Shown here piece by piece: positions 49,201 through 64,000 of a stretch of 64,000 bases of DNA (position 1 is the stretch's first letter; each line of letters opens with the position of its first letter). The stretch covers positions 26,116,582 to 26,180,581 of the forward strand of contig OX467092.1 of the NCBI GenBank assembly GCA_950106755.1, given 5' to 3'. The notes under the pieces were generated by a model, which saw nothing but the letters and a program-made list of their open reading frames with translations, was not told the origin of the DNA and searched no databases. The DNA comes from Climacium dendroides. Taxonomy: Eukaryota; Streptophyta; Bryopsida; Hypnales; Climaciaceae. Both the position numbers and the translations under genes were made by a program.

Positions 49201-49932
49201 TTTTTAGTGAGATTTTACCGCACCTGCCTGGATTTGGACGGTTGACTGTTCAGAAAAAGATCTTTAGAAGATAAAAAAAAACCGAGACTTTTTGGGGAAC
49301 CTCTCATGGAGTTTCTCAAGAGATGTGAAACCTTAAATTCTTACTTTGCACATGTGGAAAAGGAATACAAATCCCGCTATCTCCTTTAATTTTTGATGAA
49401 CAAGGAATCTTCCACACAAAGGGGAATCTTGGCGAACCGATTTTGCTGTTGGACTCCTGGCATGATTTCCACCTAGAACCACCATACTTATGTCATAGAT
49501 GCCCTTTGATGCTCTAGTTTGAGTTTCTCCATTTGTAGGTTAACAATTGGGGTTTCTACTATTTTGTCGATGGAATGGGAAAATTGAATCCTCTCTCGGG
49601 AAATCTATCTTGAGGTTCTTACAAGATTCCCTTAGACCAATTTAGCCAATTTGTGTCTCATTGCATAAATAGATGTAGATAATCGGGCAATTTCTACTAA
49701 CAACATACTTACTATTTACAATATGTGGGTTTCTACCCTATTTACATGCAGGATTTAGGTGTTTTTAGGAAAAACTACATATAATGCGACTAGGGGCCGT
49801 TTTGGCATGTACAAAACTGATTCTGGTTTAACACACTCTTTAGGTCTTTTATCACCTAAAACTACATTCAAAACATATAAAAATTCAAAAAAAAAAAAAA
49901 TTGAGTCTTAGGTGATGAAATCGAGACTTACA
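46250..49932. mobile_element. Inserted TG...CA element, 5-bp target duplication, family unknown
   Basis: A 3683-bp block beginning TGTGAGCACTT and ending CGAGACTTACA, flanked by AATGC (46245-46249 and 49933-49937). Removing it restores an unbroken repeat unit across the junction, so the boundaries are firm. TG...CA ends with a 5-bp duplication are LTR-retrotransposon traits, yet I found no pair of LTRs and no gag, protease, integrase or polymerase. It could be a very long solo LTR or a non-coding derivative. Frames at 46597, 47237, 47713 and 48354 show nothing recognisable. Confidence 0.7.
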
Positions 49933-50330
49933 AATGCACAGTCACATGCTTCAAATCACTCCAATCAGACTCCAAGTAGTCCAAATTTCTTGAATGCATA
50001 CTCGTATGCTCTAAATCACTCAAATCAAACCCCATGTAGTCCAAGTCTCTCCAATGCATAGTCACATGTTTCAAATCACTCAATTAGACTCCAAGTGGTT
50101 CAAATTTCTTGAATGCATACTTGAATGCTTTAAATCACTCTAATCAAACCCCAAGTGGATCAAATATCTCCAATGCACACTCAAGTGCTCCAAAACATTC
50201 AAATCAGACCCCAAGTAGTCCGAATCTCTCCAATGTACACTCAAGTGCTGCAAAACACTCAAATTAAACCACAAGTGGTTCAAATCTCTTTAATGTACAT
50301 TCAAATACTCTAAATCACTCCAATGATGCA
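49933..50330 (-). repeat. ~59-bp leader repeat array, inverted, right part
   Basis: Continuation of the array interrupted at 46249. About six to seven imperfect units, all on the minus strand. Confidence 0.85.
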
Positions 50331-50592
50331 CAAAATGCACAAATCCTTTGAAAAAAGGACCAAACCCTAGCTCCCTACTAAGGCTATGAATCACCAAATC
50401 AACCCTCTTGAATGCATAACAAATATAATCACCCTTAATGAGCAAAAGTCAACTCAAAACATGAAAATACCTCACCAAAAGGTCCAAATCTTGAATAGAA
50501 ATGCTCCAAATGCCCCCTAACTTCACTTGCTCCAAGCTCCAATAATATTCCTCCAACACACTTTGCAATGAGGTCTGATCTCTAATAGCAAC
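50331..50592 (-). repeat. copia leader segment, inverted
   Basis: The inverse of 41530-41740: CTTGCTCCAAGCTCCAATAAT matches the start of the plus-strand leader, and the AAACCCTAGCTCCC region lies further inward. It is cut on the right by the next insertion. Confidence 0.75.
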
Positions 50593-53500
50593 TGTCGTAG
50601 ACCAAAATGAAAGGATGAGATTGGTTATATAGAATTTAGAAGTAAAAAGTTGACATTGGTAAAAAAATTTATTTACAAAATGGTAAACTAATTATATTAC
50701 CAATATTAACTCTACCTCACTATTGGATTAGTAGTAGATAGATAATTTGGTTAAGAAAGATATTGTAAGTTTCCTGTTTTCCTAAAGATCCGGAACCAGA
50801 TCCGCATCCGAGGAACGGAACAGGAGTCAAAAAAATATATACCGGGGGCCGGAAGCAAACGCATCCGCACGCTACCGGAAGATTATCGGGATGGGAAGAG
50901 GAAATCCCGGATCCAACGGTAATCCCATACATCACGGAGGACCGTTTAACGGCTAGATTCCTCCGCGATGATTGCGGAAACAGTTACTTTCCCAACGATT
51001 GTGACTGCTAGGAAAGGATACGCAGGGGTTTGGTTCTTCAAACCTCATTGTGTCTTTGTGGTTTGGGAGCGCTCTCAGAGCAAGGTATGCCTTTAGAGGT
51101 GTGAGAGGATTGAGTGATCTTACTTTCCGGATCCTGTCGTGGAGAGGAAGAGGATTGACCGGGAGCTGTGGCAAGAAAAGGGCAGGAGGTTTGAGTGGTG
51201 AGTGTTTTGGAGAGTTCTGCAACCATGGTGAAGGCGGAAGCAAGCGGGTCATCTCCTTTCAAGATCAAGAGCATCTGTCCAGTGATTCCGAAGGATGACG
51301 GAGAGCGGAAGCAACTGGAGGAGGATCTGGGCCAACTCAGGTGTGCGGGATTCCTCTGCCGACCATGGAGCTTGAAGAGCGAGGAAATGATCCAGGAGTT
51401 GATGAATGAGTAGTCGAACGAATGGATCAAGACCGTCCGAGCTTTGCCCAGAAAATGGACCGAGGACATTTAGAAGAGGGTCTACGACTTTCCTCGACCT
51501 GGAGAGGGGATGGCTTCGCGGGTACACAAGTTCGCGGAAGGTAAATTCTCTAATTTTCCTCACCCTAAGGATGGCTACGCAGTAGCAGATTGCAAGGTGG
51601 CAAGAGAGAGGAGGATGTTAGAATTTGTAGTACCGATCCTGTATCCGGAACGGCCAAACCGGGTCACGGTAACTTGGGCCAATACGATCTTCGGAGCGTT
51701 GAGTGGGGAAAGGAAAGTGTTTTGGGGAGGAATAGTGAAAGATCTGGTAGGGAAGATGGTGAACGCCCTAGGGAACGCAAAGGCCACCCCCATTGGGCCA
51801 TTCCTCTTTCACTTGTATGACTTCCTAGGTACTCTGAAAACTTCAGAGAAGACCATGTACAAGGCTGCAGTCACCCTAGTGAAACTTAATCTTACTCCAC
51901 CCCAAGAGGAAGAGGAAGAAGAGAGAAAGGAAGGACCAGATGAGGGATCTGAGGAAGGAATCCTCAGAGAGAAGGAAGGAGCTTTCCGAAAGGAGGACAG
52001 AGGTTGAGAGGGTTTGAGTTTCTTCTAAGAAGGGATCCAGAGGAAAAGGGAAAGCCTCGCCGGAACCGGAAGTTCTGGGAGAGGATACTTTGGGGAGGAT
52101 CATTTCGGACTTAGGGAGAGTCCGGAAGGAGTTTGACACGGAGAGAGAAGCAGTAAGGAATGTATGTGGACTGCTGGGAGGGATCAACGTGTCAGAGCTC
52201 GCGGAGAAAGTAGAAAGGTTGCTCCGGGATAGTAAAAACTGGAAGTGGGAGACCTGCATCAAGGAGTTGACTGAGAGGAATGCGGATCTCCAACGGCAAA
52301 TTGAGAAGAGTGAGGAAAAGAAGAGAGAGGTGGAACGGCTTACCTCAGAGTTTAAGGGGGCCATTAGGAGAGTTGGGGCCTTTGTTTCCAACACTGCGGA
52401 TGTTGTAAACAAAGCCAAACTCTATGATGCGGGAATCCATGAGGCAGGACCGGAAGCCGCAGGTAAGGCTGTCTTAGTTTTAGCAGAGTATTCCGAAGAG
52501 ATGGAGAAGTTCATGTTTGAAGTCCGAGATGTTCTTCACCAAGCAAAACAGTTTCCGGAATTCGGAATAAAGAGGAAGGATGAAGAGATGGAGCCAACCA
52601 AAAAGGATGCGCCCACAAAGACTCCAACAAAGACGCCAGCCAGCGGGAAAGGCAGGAGGTTGAGTTGACACCAACCTCTAAGGATATGGAGGGGAGGAAA
52701 GAAGGATCAGTGCACGGATCCGAATCGAAGGATCGAATTCGGAAGTCGGAATCCGACTTAGGCACACCACAGAGTAAAGGCTCTCAATCCTCAACCGCCA
52801 AGAAGACTGTGAAGAAGGTTACTCCCATCAGAGGAAGAGACGTGCCTCTAAGGAATCAACAATCCGCGGAGGACGAATCTCCAAGCCAATCCGAGCGGAA
52901 GGAAAGTCTGTCGAGATCCGGAGAAGAGGATTCGGAAGACACCGGATCAGAAGAGGAATCGGAACCTGAGCAAATCTCACCAACAAAGTTGAAAGGGAAA
53001 ACTTCAACACCGTCTAAGGGGAAGCCGCCCTTGAGTGGAAAACCGTTAGCCAGTAGGAAACAACCAGCTAGGAAGGGGGCAACAAAGTTAGAGGAACCTT
53101 CTCCAAAAAAGGTTAGGAAATAGATAGGAAAGTTGTTAGGAAGTTTCTGGGAAGCGACCCTAGCATGGTCAGCCAAAAACCCAAGTTTTTGGTAGGTAGG
53201 AAGTAGCTTGGGAGGTGCTTTTCAGGTGCATGCACTTGGGCTGCACTTTCCGGATTTTTAGGATCTAAGATCCACATTTTGCGGATCGGATGGGGTTGGT
53301 AGGAAAGTCAACTTAGAAGGATAAGGAATGACACCTGTCATTCTCCTGTCCTTTAGTTTTATTCCTTGGGACCTTTTGGGGTTCTCTGGAGTGTGTATTT
53401 AGGGGGCTGAAGTTAGTTTGAAGCCCCGGGTGTTTTCTTATTTGTGTTTTTCAACACTTTGCGAATTGATTTCAGATTTTCACTTCATAAGTGCTGGCCT

Positions 53501-54460
53501 GAAAAGGCTAAATTCTGTGTTGGTATGTCATGCAATGCTAGAACCATTGTTTAGTGCGGGTAGCTGGTTTGCAGGTGTGGAGGAAGACAAGTAGCCCCCG
53601 GATTCTATCCAGAATCTGATTTTGAGAGCTTTGAAGATTTGGTTAAGGAAAACTTTGTGTACTGAGAGGGTATTTTAGTTGCTAAAGTTCCTTGGGAGTC
53701 TTCTGAGTAGGATAGCCATTCTTAGGTTGGGTGAATTCTTCAAGAGGGAGAACGAATGCTAGTCGACGTCTGATGAGGTCCTGCTGGATCCGGAAGAGAG
53801 GAACAAGAAGGTAGTTAGGATCTCTCAGTTATCGGGTGCCGGATCACGCTCTTGGGGTCCTGTCCGAATAGGTCTGTCGTTGTAGTACTGGAAGGATAAT
53901 AGGGGTTTCCTGAGTGACCTGCTAGTCTGGATCAACATTCGGATTAGTTGTGAGGAAGTAACTATTTCCTATTTTTTTTTTTGTATTTGTTGTTGTTATT
54001 CTAAGTAGATCTTCATTTCACTCTAAACACATTTGAAGGGTAGGGTTTACGTTCCCTTCCTAAAACCAAAGAGCAGATCCCTCTTGGTAGAGGTAAAACT
54101 AACATTTTGTGAGTCACTGCAATCGGATAGAAATCCTCTTTCCGATTCCGCATCCGTCTAAGTCGATCCGGATAGAAAGAAGTACAGGATTATGACAATC
54201 CTCCTTGTTCGATTACTGGTGGAAGACTTGGAGTGGACGTAAGGGAATCAGAACATGGAGAGGAGAGGGTATTGAGAGAGTTTCATGTTGCAAATATTTA
54301 GATCCGGTTTTGCTTGGGTTTGGTGTTTTCCGAATCCTGTTCCAGATATCTTGAGGAAACTAACGTTGAAATCCTGTGGGAACGATACACAAGTCATCTA
54401 AGGTGTTTTACATCAATTTAACACTTAAGGGTAGGATTTGTGCTTCCTTGTGCTATGACA
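50593..54460 (+). mobile_element. Inserted TG...CA element with gag-like ORFs
   Basis: A 3868-bp block beginning TGTCGTAGACC and ending TGCTATGACA, flanked by GCAAC (50588-50592 and 54461-54465). It splits the leader and LTR of the inverted copia copy. It carries a broken gag-like reading frame (51225-53123), long non-coding ends rich in CCGGATCCG-like words, and no protease, integrase or polymerase. It resembles a large non-autonomous retroelement derivative, although LTR pairs could not be found by eye. Confidence 0.7.
51225..53123 (+). pseudogene. Broken gag-like frame of the inserted element
   Basis: From the ATG at 51225 (MVKAEASGSSPFKIKS) one frame runs to about 52005 with two in-frame TAGs (51411 and about 51471). 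A second frame (52090-52665) reads a charged helical, coiled-coil-like segment (ITELGRVRKE-like start, LTERNADLQRQIEKSEEK). A third (52665-53123) is a Ser/Lys/Pro-rich basic tail. Two frame changes separate them. The first part includes VTWANTIFGALSGERKVFWG, which recalls the putative plant transposon protein domain, from memory only. No zinc knuckle is seen. Confidence 0.45.
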
Positions 54461-54760
54461 GCAACTCACATGAGTGGACCCATAACCTATTGAAAGAAAA
54501 AACACCAAGCCAATATATTCCAATGAAGGGGAATCACAAACAAGTGTATAAAAGGGGTGTTAAGCCCATGCAAGGGGTTGCCCTCTTGTACTACTCTACT
54601 ACCAAGTGCCATGACTAACCATATGGGATAAGTGTCCACTAGGAGGGCTTCCCCTCTCAAATAGCCCATTGATTTGGCTAGAAATAATGCCTAACTAAGG
54701 TCAGCCCATACTAGAAGCTTCCCCAAACAATCTAATGTATACTACTCTCTTTCTTCAACA
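54461..54760 (-). repeat. copia LTR, minus orientation
   Basis: Read from 54760 downward it begins TGTTGAAG and follows the LTR landmarks (TTAGATTGTTTGGGG, GGCTATTTGAGAGGGGAAG, CATGGGCTTAAC, TTTCAATAGGTTATGGG). It is the 5' LTR of the inverted copia copy. A ~35-bp partial repeat of its first bases lies just outside (54761-54790). Confidence 0.8.
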
Positions 54761-54792
54761 ATCTAATACATGCTACTCACTTCCTTCAATAG

Positions 54793-55080
54793 TATAAGAG
54801 GGCAACCGTTAGCATGGGCTTGACCCCCTTTCTTACACTTGTTTGTGATGCCCCTTCATTGGAATACATTGGCTTGGTGTTCTTTCTCTCAATACAATGC
54901 ACAAGAGATGCACTATTGCTAAAAGCAAGTGATGAGTGATGTTGAACTTGAATAAGAGAAGAGCACACCTATTATGTGTGACAACCAAAGGGCCATGGCA
55001 TTAGTGACCAATCTTAGTTGCAAAGACATTCTTCAAATTTTTTTTGGCAAAGATAACATTACGATGAACGACACCTTGAT
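54793..55080 (+). repeat. copia LTR fragment and RNase H fossil
   Basis: 54793-54896 is the 3' part of the same LTR on the plus strand (AAGAGGGCAACCGTTAGCATG... TCTCTCAATAC). Near 54970-55030 a frame reads PIMCDNQRAMALVTN, like the copia RNase H segment with CDN and a following AxAL. No continuous frame. Confidence 0.55.
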
Positions 55081-55461
55081 GTGTTCCTCATAAAAGGCTC
55101 ATATTTTTATGCAAATGCTCATTGAAACAACTTCTCTACCTAATGATGTGGTCATTGATTGTACTAGATATAAAAGTTAATATTAATTTTTATATTATGT
55201 CTTTTTATTTGTTACTTCTCATTTTAATTTGGCCTAAACCATAATAATTTTTCAACTATAAAATTTCTATCTATGCATTTTATAGTAACCATGCTTATTG
55301 GACTACTCATTGACATATTTTAGCTTTGGAAGAGGATAATTGGATATCTAATGCATTGCTTGCTCTATACGTCCGCAAATGGGTAGTTCCTAAGACACAA
55401 CCACAATACTTTGTGATTACTTCTTTTAATCTAGATGAGGAGGAGGTGCTAGTCTAGCATA
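55081..55461. other. AT-rich spacer
   Basis: No gene or repeat end supported. Confidence 0.35.
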
Positions 55462-55634
55462 CACTACTAGAAATTTCAGCAATTTTAGTTGATTTGGTCG
55501 TGTTGATTTGGTCATTTTTTGACAGAAATTTGCTGAAATCAACAGAATTTCTGTTGATTTCAGCAAATTTCTGTCAAAAAATGACCAAATCAACACGACC
55601 AAATCAACTAAAATTGCTGAAATTTCTAGTAGTG
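55462..55634. mobile_element. Perfect palindromic CACTA-type MITE
   Basis: A 173-bp element with 86-bp arms that are exact inverse complements around a single central T (55548). The ends are CACTACTAGAAA and its inverse. ATA flanks both sides (55459-55461 and 55635-55637), the 3-bp duplication of CACTA transposons. No mismatch was found in the arms. A transcript would fold into one long hairpin. Confidence 0.92.
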
Positions 55635-61636
<6,002 letters not shown>

Positions 61637-62641
61637 AGTGAAAGCATGAGACACTTGTATTATTTTGGCATCTTGTGCTACAATTTTGACATGGCTTGTA
61701 TTATAACTCATGAAATGAGTCAAAGTAATTATAATTTAATAATGATGACAAATCATGTTTTATTTTAGATTTTGGTGATTTGTAGAAAAGTAGTATTTTG
61801 GACTTTTGAATGCCTAAAATTAGGAATCTAGAGGTATTTTGAATAGTATTATTATAGATTTAGATCTACAATTTAAAGGCTATTAAAAATAACAAAATTT
61901 GTATCTTCCGTTGGGAGCAAAGAAGACTCTTTTGTACACACATTCTTATACAATGACTCATTTAACTACTTTTAGATTTTAGGGGAATTTTGGACTTTGT
62001 GAAGGCAATCCATTGAGGGATCTTCCGATAATATGTAAAATGAGGCCGCATAGCTTTTAAAATGAGAATTATACTCCTTTGGAATATTGAATCAATAGGA
62101 AATTTCTCGATCCAAGGAAATTGTACCTTTTATATGTGGGATTTTGAGTGTTGGAGCAAATAGATGAATTTGGGATGATGTGAACTCCCATATTTATTGT
62201 AAGCATTACATTTGGATTTCATATTGGATTTATATGTGACATTAGAGATTGGGAGATCTCATGAAATATTTCCTAATTTTCTAGAGTATTATATACCATG
62301 AAAAAATGATGAGGTAGAATAATGCAATTATGGACAATGGGTAAATTAGTGTAATCACAATTAGATACTAAAGGTGGATTCACCATTTTATAATCATTTG
62401 AATGCAACAAGTAGGTGCCATTCAAATCGAATGAAAGCTTTATATTGAGGCCCGAGACCAATCAAATTGTAGTCCTATAATGTGCAGATGTTGCCACTCT
62501 ATAAGACCTACATCATTCCTAATATGCAACGCCGATTGAAGTAAATGTGGATGTTCCTAATTGAAAGGATCTACAACAAGCATTACAACAATATCATTCA
62601 AAAGTATCCTACGCATTCGAGGATTATTTAAGAGACTTTTC
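61637..62641. other. 3' flank of the kinase gene
   Basis: AT-rich, presumably the 3' untranslated region and intergenic DNA. No further gene seen. Confidence 0.4.
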
Positions 62642-62719
62642 AATATTGTAAGATGGTGGGGATATGGCAGGGTTCTAGTGAATATTGTAAGATGGTGGGG
62701 ATATGGCAGGGTTCTAGTG
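62642..62719. repeat. Two perfect 39-bp tandem copies
   Basis: The unit containing GATGGTGGGGATATGGCAGG occurs twice, head to tail, without a difference. Confidence 0.9.
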
Positions 62720-62859
62720 AATAATTCGACAACTCGATAGACATGACATGACATTAGAACCCATGTCCATCAAATAGGATCAATGGGCAAGTTGACTTTT
62801 TTATCCTACCTAGGCCACCACATGGATGCTAAGTGGCATCTACATGATAACATTTGAAC

Positions 62860-63480
62860 GACTGCGGGTATGGACGCGGGAAGGGGGGACTGCTTATATA
62901 GGGCGACTGCATTGGGTGACCACGTGTAGGGCAACTACTAGTTAGGTAATAAAGTTATAGTGCATTTAGAGGTTTAGATTTAGGAGACTTCTGATACACC
63001 TGTAGTCAGCCCCTTCGTACTTGAACTTGTCTCCTAGGTACATGTAGTTGCCCACTCTGGTACCCGCAGTCGCCCCTTAGGTACTTGCAGTTGCCCCTTT
63101 TAGTACCCACACTACTAGAAAATTTTGTTTTTCTGTTGTTTTGGTCGCGTTGATCCGGTCAAAATTTAACAGAAATCTATTGGTTTCAATAGATTTTTAT
63201 TAGATTTTGACCAGATCAACGCGACCAAAACAACAGAAAAACAAAATTTTCTAGTAGTGCCAAACTCGCGTTTGGTACCTGAACTCACCTCTTAGATCCC
63301 CATAATTGTCCCCTTTGGTACCCGTAGTCACCCTAGTAGACCCATAGTTGCTCTCATAGATCCACAATTGTCCTTCTAAACCTGTAATTGCCCCATTGCT
63401 AGATCTGATGTCACCCCAAGCCTCTAGAGCTACAATTGCCTACTGTTTTCGGCTTGTAGTCGCCTATGTTGATGTAGGTT
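62860..63480. repeat. Degenerate minisatellite around a GTAGTCGCCCC / GGTACC motif
   Basis: Roughly 22-26-bp irregular units of the form GTAGTTGCCCCTTTGGTACC repeat across 63000-63480. Inverse versions (GGGCGACTGC, GGGCAACTAC) occur near 62900-62940. Units vary strongly. A MITE is inserted in the middle. Confidence 0.65.
63110..63259. mobile_element. CACTA-type MITE, same family as 55462
   Basis: A 150-bp hairpin bounded by CACTACTAGAAA and its inverse, flanked by CCA on both sides (63107-63109 and 63260-63262). The arms pair with about four mismatches. It shares the TTTGGTCGYGTTGAT core with the 55462 element. Confidence 0.88.
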
Positions 63481-63819
63481 GACCTTTCCACGTAAGAATT
63501 TTTTTGGACAATCGGGCATAAAATACCGGAAATGGGGTGATCGCGCTACGAGCTTGTCTAATATGACAAATACGTGTCCAATATAACATGTGACACTTGA
63601 CAGACAACTTGACACCAAAATCCAAAATCTTGTTCAACTGAACAATCCTAACATATAGTTGGTTGTTACGTGGATTTTCAGATTTGGCAATAAAAATAAA
63701 ATTTGAAAGAATCTTCAGCGGAGAAATACGTCAAAAAAATATGGCCAATGTTGAAGGCTACACTAATGACTACAAGCCATAGTGAGTTTCTCCAATGAAA
63801 TGTTGAAGGAGACTAGGAA

Positions 63820-64000
63820 CACTATAACAAAACATGGTAAAAAAAAAATTGCAGTCAAAATCAACTACGGGTTTTTTTGCCACGGTTTTGTGCAGGCTAA
63901 CTACGCACGCAGTCAATTTCTTTTGCAATTTCCCATTACAATTTTTGGAATTTTTGAGTGTGTAATATATTACACGCTCAAAAATTTCAAAAATTGCAAT
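63820..64000. mobile_element. Left half of a further foldback MITE, cut by the window end
   Basis: Starts CACTATAACAAAA at 63820. Near the end the sequence becomes its own inverse around TGTAATATATTACA (axis between 63967 and 63968): ATTTTTGAGTGTG pairs with CGCTCAAAAAT, and the final AAAAATTGCAAT pairs with ATTACAATTTTT. The right half should lie beyond the window. Confidence 0.7.

Noticed and set aside
46250..49932. Full-length LTR retrotransposon
   Set aside because: The ends and duplication fit, but no direct repeat of the first bases was found inside and no coding domain is present.
45928..50330. Regular repeats resembling a CRISPR array
   Set aside because: Units are contiguous with no unique spacers, occur in eukaryotic retrotransposon leaders, and vary by substitution.
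50593..54460. Pair of LTRs, comparing the first bases with TGTCGTTGTAG at about 53876
   Set aside because: Similarity ends after a few bases; not enough for an LTR.

Overview
This looks like nuclear DNA of a land plant, probably a seed plant and perhaps a gymnosperm. Three genes have plant-type exon structures and closest recalled relatives in plants: a plastid fibrillin, a GIGANTUS1-type WD40 protein and an adenosine kinase. They sit in AT-rich DNA full of decayed retrotransposons, foldback MITEs and a hAT-type transposase relic. The gymnosperm guess is inference from the transposon style; no sequence search was run.

Layout. 1-8.6 kb: AT-rich DNA, then a decayed hAT-type transposase gene (3716-7740) split by a 1.5-kb solo-LTR-like insertion (5302-6832) with a perfect 5-bp target duplication. 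8.6-15.9 kb: MITEs and a dispersed repeat family holding a three-copy tandem array of an ~870-bp element with a small recurring ORF. 22.8-35.9 kb is the gene island: a plastid fibrillin FBN10/PAP12-like gene (minus, 11 exons), a fourth inverted copy of the ~870-bp element, a GTS1-like WD40 gene (plus, 13 exons), and tail-to-tail with it an intronless 582-codon coiled-coil gene (minus) with a decayed copy of its own 3' end beyond the stop. 39.5-55.1 kb is a nest of retroelements: a degenerate copia element (41244-about 45655), then rearranged LTR and leader copies of the same family carrying a ~59-bp tandem repeat, invaded by two further elements (46250-49932 and 50593-54460), each with a clean 5-bp target duplication. 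57.2-61.6 kb: an 11-exon adenosine kinase gene. 61.6-64 kb: small tandem repeats and two MITEs, the last cut by the window edge.

The three multi-exon genes were rebuilt exon by exon. Every junction used is GT-AG, phases are consistent throughout, and no internal stop remains, so they appear intact. They do not form a pathway: one is a plastid lipid-associated protein, one a WD40 adaptor and one a purine-salvage kinase. No wholly new system is evident. The most unusual items are the tandem ~870-bp element with its small ORF, the perfect 173-bp palindromic MITE, the readable insertion history at 45-55 kb, and the duplicated tail of the coiled-coil gene.
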